Shown here: positions 6,217 to 9,167 of the stretch, piece by piece
Numbering within the stretch: the first letter of the stretch is position 1
Layout: each line of letters starts with the position of its first letter
Assembly: GCA_041580375.1 (NCBI GenBank)
Contig: JBFGDZ010000143.1
Coordinates: forward strand, 1-9,167
DNA: 9,167 nt
Source of the DNA: JAPUIN01 sp041580375
GTDB taxonomy: Bacteria > Acidobacteriota > Polarisedimenticolia > Gp22-AA2
Direction of reading: 5' to 3'
Made by a program: the position numbers and the translations under genes
Notes under the pieces: generated by a model
What the model saw: only the letters and a program-made list of their open reading frames with translations
The model's database searches: none
What the model was told of the DNA's origin: nothing

Positions 6217-6675
6217 TCAGGAGGGATCGGGGCGGGACGCGATCCGCCGGAGCATCCACCCTAGAACTGCGCCGACCGCCGCCGCGAACCACCAGACCGC
6301 CACGGCGCTGAAGGTCAGGACGAGCACGGTCATGCCGACGACGGTCGTGCGTCCCGGCGTGGTCCAGGCGAACAGCGTGGCGAACACCGGCGCGAAGATC
6401 AACAGCGCGAGTGTCGCCACGGCGGCGCCCCGGAGGGCGGCCCGGCCGGGCCCTCCCGGACGTGACGGATCGCAGAGCGGCGCGCCGGCCAGGGCCCCCG
6501 CCAACGCGGCGGCCGCTCCGGGCGCCGCCATATAGAGCACGAACGCCACGGCATCGCGCCGGCTCAGAACCGAAGGCAGAAACCAGGCGCCGGTGACGGC
6601 CGTTCCCACGCATCCGAAACAGACCGCTGCCGCCGACCGCGGCCATCGGCGAATGAACCCGGCAGCCCATCTCAC
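6217..6675 (-). CDS. Four-helix integral membrane protein of unknown function
   Basis: I do not recognise this 152-residue protein. It is very hydrophobic, with four probable membrane segments at about 14-33, 42-65, 82-104 and 111-141. Short basic stretches at the N-terminus (FIRRWPR), between helices 1 and 2 (SRR) and at the C-terminus (LRRIASR), plus a Gly/Pro/Arg loop at 71-82, suggest that both ends and the central loop are cytoplasmic. Cys19, Cys22 and Cys68 are the only cysteines; the first two form a CxxC-like pair (CFGC) inside helix 1. There is no catalytic motif, and in particular none of the Glu-Glu or His motifs of CPBP proteases, so it is not the missing half of the protein encoded just upstream. 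It is last in the minus-strand run, 49 bp after that gene. A GGGAGGA lies in the gap but is about 15 bases from the ATG, so the start is not certain. The coding call is moderately secure. Confidence 0.6.
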   Translation of the reverse strand: MRWAAGFIRRWPRSAAAVCFGCVGTAVTGAWFLPSVLSRRDAVAFVLYMAAPGAAAALAGALAGAPLCDPSRPGGPGRAALRGAAVATLALLIFAPVFATLFAWTTPGRTTVVGMTVLVLTFSAVAVWWFAAAVGAVLGWMLRRIASRPDPS

Positions 6676-6724
6676 CCGCGCGTGATCCTCCCGGCCGGCC
6701 CCAGCCGCGGGTCATTATCGACGA

Positions 6725-7144
6725 TCAGGGTTGCCGCGCGACTCGGATCCTCCCACGGCGGCCGCCGTTCGCGCCCGGGGCCTCCGGAGAGGCCCAACCG
6801 GCAGCCCACAGTCCGCCGATGGACGCGGCGAGCCAGCCGATTCCCACGGCCAATCCGGTGGCGAGGTCCCGGAGAACGTTCCTGCCGGAAAACCCGATTG
6901 TACGGAACGGACGGCGGTCCACGAACCGCGTCATGACCCAGGTCGCGGCCAGAATGGATATCGCGCCGGCGATGTCGCCGTAGAGCCGCGCCCGCAGCGG
7001 AAAAGCATCGGCCCATTCGGAGAGCACCGTCGCGGGAGGAACGAAGAGCAACGCGCCGATTAGCGCGAATGCGAGAACGAACAGCGCCACCCGCCGCAGG
7101 ATCTGCAGCGCCACGCGCCACCAGCTGGGAGAGGGCGCGACCAT
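6725..7144 (-). CDS. Truncated CPBP (CAAX-type) intramembrane protease, N-terminal part only
   Basis: The 139 residues have three probable membrane segments (about 18-38, 58-75, 94-117). Between the second and third lies VDRRPFRTIGFSGRNVLRDL, which fits the cytoplasmic loop typical of CPBP-family proteins, where a D/R-R-P motif precedes a short G-L/F-x-x stretch. CPBP proteases are usually 220-300 residues, and their active site (EExxxR, then FxxxH and a later HxxxD/N motif) is in the second half. Here the similarity stops at about residue 120 and the sequence ends in a basic tail (GANGGRRGRIRVARQP). I looked in the other two minus frames across 6676-6790 and found no continuation, so a simple frameshift does not explain the loss. 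The protein cannot be an active protease, though it may still be made. The GGGGAAGG ending 6 bases before the ATG at 7144 supports the start. It follows a 52-codon gene by 60 bp. Confidence 0.65.
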   Translation of the reverse strand: MVAPSPSWWRVALQILRRVALFVLAFALIGALLFVPPATVLSEWADAFPLRARLYGDIAGAISILAATWVMTRFVDRRPFRTIGFSGRNVLRDLATGLAVGIGWLAASIGGLWAAGWASPEAPGANGGRRGRIRVARQP

Positions 7145-7204
7145 CAGGGACCTTCCCCGCGACGGCCGGGCCAGGCCTCCCGCCGCCCGCCCATGCGATC
7201 CCGT

Positions 7205-7363
7205 TCACGGCCTTTCATACACTTCACGAACGAGCCTCCAGAACCACCCGGGCCGGGTGAGCAGAACGTACGCCAGCACGAGACCCAGGATCGGAACGGG
7301 GATGATCGCATCGATCACGGCCAGAGGTACCAGAAGGATCAACGTGCGGTCTCTCGCATTCAT
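7205..7363 (-). CDS. 52-residue single-span membrane protein
   Basis: This short gene encodes 52 residues: a basic N-terminus (MNARDR), one continuous hydrophobic span of about 29 residues (8-36, containing LILLVPLAVIDAIIPVPILG) and an amphipathic, aromatic and basic tail (TRPGWFWRLVREVYERP). The Pro-x-Pro and Asp in the middle of the span could make it a tight helical hairpin rather than one straight helix. It has a good Shine-Dalgarno (AGAGGTGG, with GAGGT 7 bases from the ATG) and sits between the M28 peptidase (33 bp upstream) and the CPBP fragment (60 bp downstream), all on the same strand, so it is probably cotranscribed. The ordered charge pattern and the clean ribosome-binding site argue for a real gene. 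I do not know its function; proteins of this kind often modulate a neighbouring membrane protein, but that is inference. Confidence 0.72.
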   Translation of the reverse strand: MNARDRTLILLVPLAVIDAIIPVPILGLVLAYVLLTRPGWFWRLVREVYERP

Positions 7364-7370
7364 AAACGCC

Positions 7371-7384
7371 ACCTCTGCGGAGGT
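7371..7384 (-). promoter_or_regulatory. Hairpin sequestering the ribosome-binding site of the 52-residue gene
   Basis: On the transcript, ACCUC (7384-7380) pairs perfectly with GAGGU (7375-7371) around a CGCA loop. GAGGU is the Shine-Dalgarno core of the 52-residue membrane protein. The stem begins 12 bases after the stop codon of the M28 peptidase, so ribosomes finishing that gene could open it. This is the layout expected for translational coupling. With only five pairs, it would be weak alone. Confidence 0.45.
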
Positions 7385-7396
7385 CCATCAGGCGGC

Positions 7397-8389
7397 TCAG
7401 TCCAAGGCATCCGCGTTCAGAATGGCATTCGCCACGCCATCGACGACGGCCGCCATCCGCCCGTAATCCAGGGTGTCGGCCGTGTCGGCCGCGGTGTGGT
7501 AGTTCGGGTTTCTGATGAAACCGGTGTCGGTCACCATCACGGCTTTGAATCCGTAAATCCAATAGTTGCGGTGGTCCGACAGATCGGTTCCGAGGATCCG
7601 CGGCCCGGTGTAGCTGTGCACCGGCACGCGCGCGACGCCGCGCATCGTTCGCTTCATGTGTCTCACGAGCGCGCGATCCGTCCAGCGTCCCACGACGACG
7701 ATGAAATCCCCGGTCTCGGGATAGAACCAGCGAAGCAGCCGGTTGGGCGCCGGCTGGGATTCCGAGAAAAACCCGATCATCTCGAGACCGATCATTCCGA
7801 TCGGGACGCGATCGCCGTTGCGAAGGGACCTGGCGTGAACCGCGCTGCCCATTCTGTCCGAGCCGAAGTGCGGCGGCTCTTCCGCGGAAAAGGCGACGAG
7901 CTCGAGAGACACGTCCAGATCGACGTTGGCGAGCATGCGAGCAAGTTCGAGCAGCCCGGCGACGCCGCTGGCGTTGTCGTCCGCCCCGGGAAGGTCGCCG
8001 TAGACATCATAGTGGGCGCCGACGATCAGGAGCGGTCCATCCGTCCGGCCCAGTCGGGCCGTGATGTTTCTGAATGTCCCGCCATCCGCCCGGAATCTCT
8101 GTTCCGTCGCCCGAACGCCCGCCCGCGATATCTGCTCCTTGATGTACTCCGCCGCTCGATCGAGATTCTCGGGATGGCCCACGCTCCTCGGAAACAAATC
8201 CTCCGTCAGGTAGCGCACGTGTTCGCGGAGCCTGCCGGCATCGGCACGCACGGCTCCCGCAAACGAGATGCTGCCGAAAACAGGTTGCTTGACGACATAC
8301 CCGATCGCGAGGGCTGAGGCGACGATCACGGCGGCCGAGGCGGACACGATTCGTAATGCGCTCGAACGCCGGCGTCCGGATGAGATCAA
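7397..8389 (-). CDS. Membrane-anchored M28-family zinc aminopeptidase
   Basis: This 330-residue M28 metallopeptidase starts with a basic stretch and one hydrophobic segment (about 12-33), an uncleaved anchor or signal placing the enzyme outside the cytoplasm. The catalytic domain (about 50-328) has all the expected residues: His126 (GAHYDVYG), bridging Asp137 (PGADDNASG), general base Glu170 with zinc ligand Glu171 (AFSAEEPP), Glu203 (GLEMIGF, the usual third acidic ligand) and His298 (NYHTAADT). SDHRNYWIYGFKAVMVTDT before the last His fits the family's substrate-pocket strand. It should cleave N-terminal residues from peptides; specificity cannot be read here. The first codon is TTG, one base after the TGA of the NTF2-like gene, with no separate Shine-Dalgarno, so translation probably depends on reinitiation. 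A GTG at codon 15 is an alternative but would cut into the hydrophobic segment. There is no PA domain, and length is normal for a single-domain member. Confidence 0.9.
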   Translation of the reverse strand: MISSGRRRSSALRIVSASAAVIVASALAIGYVVKQPVFGSISFAGAVRADAGRLREHVRYLTEDLFPRSVGHPENLDRAAEYIKEQISRAGVRATEQRFRADGGTFRNITARLGRTDGPLLIVGAHYDVYGDLPGADDNASGVAGLLELARMLANVDLDVSLELVAFSAEEPPHFGSDRMGSAVHARSLRNGDRVPIGMIGLEMIGFFSESQPAPNRLLRWFYPETGDFIVVVGRWTDRALVRHMKRTMRGVARVPVHSYTGPRILGTDLSDHRNYWIYGFKAVMVTDTGFIRNPNYHTAADTADTLDYGRMAAVVDGVANAILNADALD

Positions 8390-8390
8390 T

Positions 8391-8750
8391 TCACGCGCCC
8401 ATGGTCGGACAGTCGATGATCCAGAGCCAGGTGCCGTCTTCCTGCCGCCGGGCGACCTCGCAACTGACGGTGCCGTTCGGATAGCGGCTCGAGGTCAGCG
8501 CCAGATGGCCGTTCAGGATCGCCGGGTACTGCTCTCCCGCGTGGAACACGAACCCGGTGGCCAGCAGATCGGCGAAATACCGGCGTATCTCGTGAGAGCC
8601 GCGCGCGAACCGGCCTCCACCGACGGCCACGACGGCATCGGCCTCATAGAGAGCGACCATGCCATCGATGTCGCCCGCACCGGCGCTGGCGATCAGCGAC
8701 GGTTCGAGTTCCTGCGGATCGCGAATCGTTTTATGGTTCCTTCGGCTCAT
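8391..8750 (-). CDS. NTF2-like / SnoaL-fold protein
   Basis: The 119 residues match the small NTF2-like (SnoaL, SgcJ/EcaC-type) fold. An N-terminal helix, IRDPQELEPSLIASAGAGD, leads into GMVALYEADAVVAVGGG (the family's A-L-Y-x-x-D-A-V motif), then ARGSHEIRRYFADLLATG (second helix), then strands ending RRQEDGTWLWIIDCP. In this family the cone-shaped pocket either binds a small ligand or carries out simple isomerase-type chemistry; many members have no known substrate, and nothing here fixes one. No signal peptide is present, so it is cytoplasmic. I chose the ATG at 8750 because the family's N-terminus begins just after it. The frame runs on to an ATG at 8945, but that extra stretch is Arg/Ser-rich and overlaps the glycine-zipper gene in another frame. 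The gene overlaps the end of that gene by 20 bp and its stop is 1 bp from the peptidase start, so the three are very probably translated together. Confidence 0.85.
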   Translation of the reverse strand: MSRRNHKTIRDPQELEPSLIASAGAGDIDGMVALYEADAVVAVGGGRFARGSHEIRRYFADLLATGFVFHAGEQYPAILNGHLALTSSRYPNGTVSCEVARRQEDGTWLWIIDCPTMGA

Positions 8751-8967
8751 CGGGCGGTTTTCCGTTCGAATCGCGGTCGCCTTCCGGGTCCGCGCGGCGC
8801 CTCGTTCCCCGCTGCGCCGCACCGAATGCGATGCCGAGTGCGACACCGATCGCAACACCGACGCCGATGTTGTCCAGGGCCACGCCGATCGCGACCCCGG
8901 TCGCAATCCCGATGGCCAGACCGCCGCCGCCGCTCGAGCCGCCATTCCTGCCTTTCGAACCCGACAT
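8731..8967 (-). CDS. Small glycine-zipper membrane protein
   Basis: The 78 residues have three parts: a short Gly/Ser/Lys N-terminus (1-16); a hydrophobic Gly-rich stretch (17-51) in which Gly recurs about every four residues; and a highly charged, proline-rich tail (53-78, RGTRRRADPEGDRD and on). The hydrophobic stretch is split by Asp32-Asn33 into two near-identical halves, each with VAIGVAL (25-31 and 38-44). A two-helix hairpin packed through glycine zippers is therefore likely, and such proteins often form oligomers in membranes. The start is set by GGAGGA 7 bases before the ATG at 8967; the frame is open to an ATG at 9030 but without that support. It is the first gene of the run, with its end overlapping the NTF2-like gene. 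Similar small Gly-zipper proteins occur in many bacteria without a known role. I infer a membrane-associated function only. Confidence 0.75.
   Translation of the reverse strand: MSGSKGRNGGSSGGGGLAIGIATGVAIGVALDNIGVGVAIGVALGIAFGAAQRGTRRRADPEGDRDSNGKPPDEPKEP
8836..8895 (-). repeat. Internal tandem repeat encoding VAIGVAL twice
   Basis: The 21-base blocks 8875-8895 and 8836-8856 both encode VAIGVAL, 39 bases (13 codons) apart. They differ only at third positions, so protein identity is kept while the DNA has drifted. This points to an old duplication of one transmembrane half that is still under selection. Confidence 0.6.
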
Positions 8968-8974
8968 CGACCTG

Positions 8975-8980
8975 TCCTCC
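8975..8980 (-). promoter_or_regulatory. Shine-Dalgarno of the glycine-zipper gene
   Basis: On the minus strand GGAGGA lies 7 bases before the ATG at 8967. It decides between that start and the in-frame ATG at 9030, and marks the likely first ribosome entry site of the six-gene run. The promoter should lie in 8981-9093, but I see no convincing -35/-10 pair there. Confidence 0.7.
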
Positions 8981-9093
8981 GTCCAGCGTACGGAATCCAT
9001 ATTAAAGCGACAGCTCCAAAATAAGGTCAACCGGAGAATACCGCCGCCCCGCGCGGCGTGACCGGGTGGCCCCGCACTCCGCTTGTCCCCAAC

Positions 9094-9167
9094 TTAGATG
9101 GGCCTCAGAAAAGCTCGATGATGCCAATTCCAGTAGATCAGCCCCCCGAGAGCGCCTGCCATGATCA
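9094..9167 (-). CDS. Possible C-terminal end of a membrane protein, partial
   Basis: Reading leftward from the window edge, the frame gives IMAGALGGLIYWNWHHRAFL and ends RPI at a TAA (9094-9096). A hydrophobic Gly-rich segment followed by aromatic, histidine and basic residues looks like the end of a final transmembrane helix and its cytoplasmic tail. With only 24 codons I cannot name a family, and an ATG at 9162 could make it a stand-alone 22-residue frame of no meaning. The orientation agrees with the downstream genes; the gap to the next start is about 126 bases. Confidence 0.3.
   Translation of the reverse strand, partial: IMAGALGGLIYWNWHHRAFLRPI

Noticed and set aside
6676..6790. Simple frameshift as the cause of the short CPBP-like protein
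   Set aside because: Neither of the other two minus frames gives the expected continuation with an E-E motif; a deletion fits better.
7193..8317. Open plus-strand frame of 374 codons opposite the M28 peptidase
   Set aside because: No recognisable domain and a biased His/Arg/Asp composition; the M28 motifs on the minus strand are complete.
8751..8945. Upstream extension of the NTF2-like gene to an ATG at 8945
   Set aside because: The extra 65 residues are Arg/Ser-rich and lie across the glycine-zipper gene in another frame; the domain starts just after the ATG at 8750.
8968..9030. Upstream extension of the glycine-zipper gene to an ATG at 9030
   Set aside because: GGAGGA sits 7 bases before the ATG at 8967, inside the supposed extension, and the extra residues carry no helpful feature.
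1..9167. CRISPR array, insertion sequence or prophage genes
   Set aside because: No regularly spaced direct repeats, no transposase or integrase motifs and no flanking terminal repeats were seen.

Overview
This GC-rich (roughly two-thirds G+C) bacterial window looks like chromosomal DNA from an uncultured soil or sediment lineage, most plausibly Acidobacteriota. That assignment is an inference. It rests on base composition, the density of exported and lipid-anchored proteins, and a secreted sugar dehydrogenase carrying a thrombospondin-3-like Ca-binding repeat followed by a module (GYGHYYLIRAGNSCGPGTYG) that I associate with Acidobacteriota-type secreted proteins. There are no rRNA or tRNA genes, no CRISPR array and no recognisable transposon.

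Left part, plus strand: the 3' end of a PQQ-repeat/BamB-like beta-propeller gene (to 1180); a strong GC hairpin touching the next start codon; a complete lipoprotein amidohydrolase of the YtcJ/amidohydrolase-3 type (1255-2976); and, one base after its stop, the headless C-terminal third of an AHSA1/SRPBCC protein (2978-3190), which looks like a deletion scar.

Middle: a large minus-strand exported PQQ-dependent sugar dehydrogenase (3352-5400) with an unusual C-terminal tail (TSP3-like repeat, beta-sandwich-like linker module, BP74-N-like domain). It is divergent from a small plus-strand cysteine-rich lipoprotein of unknown function (5570-6142) with a very good Shine-Dalgarno. The divergent intergenic region is full of GC hairpins.

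Right part, minus strand: a compact run of six genes that reads like one operon, in transcription order: a glycine-zipper small membrane protein (8731-8967), an NTF2-like/SnoaL protein (8391-8750, overlapping 20 nt), a membrane-anchored M28 zinc aminopeptidase (7397-8389, TTG start 1 nt after the previous stop), a 52-residue membrane protein (7205-7363), an N-terminal fragment of a CPBP/CAAX-type intramembrane protease lacking the catalytic half (6725-7144), and a four-helix membrane protein (6217-6675). At the far right edge lies the possible tail of another minus-strand gene. 

The points most worth following up are the domain architecture of the sugar dehydrogenase, the six-gene membrane/peptidase operon with its very small proteins, two decayed genes (SRPBCC tail, CPBP head), and hairpins that overlap or abut the ribosome-binding regions of several genes.
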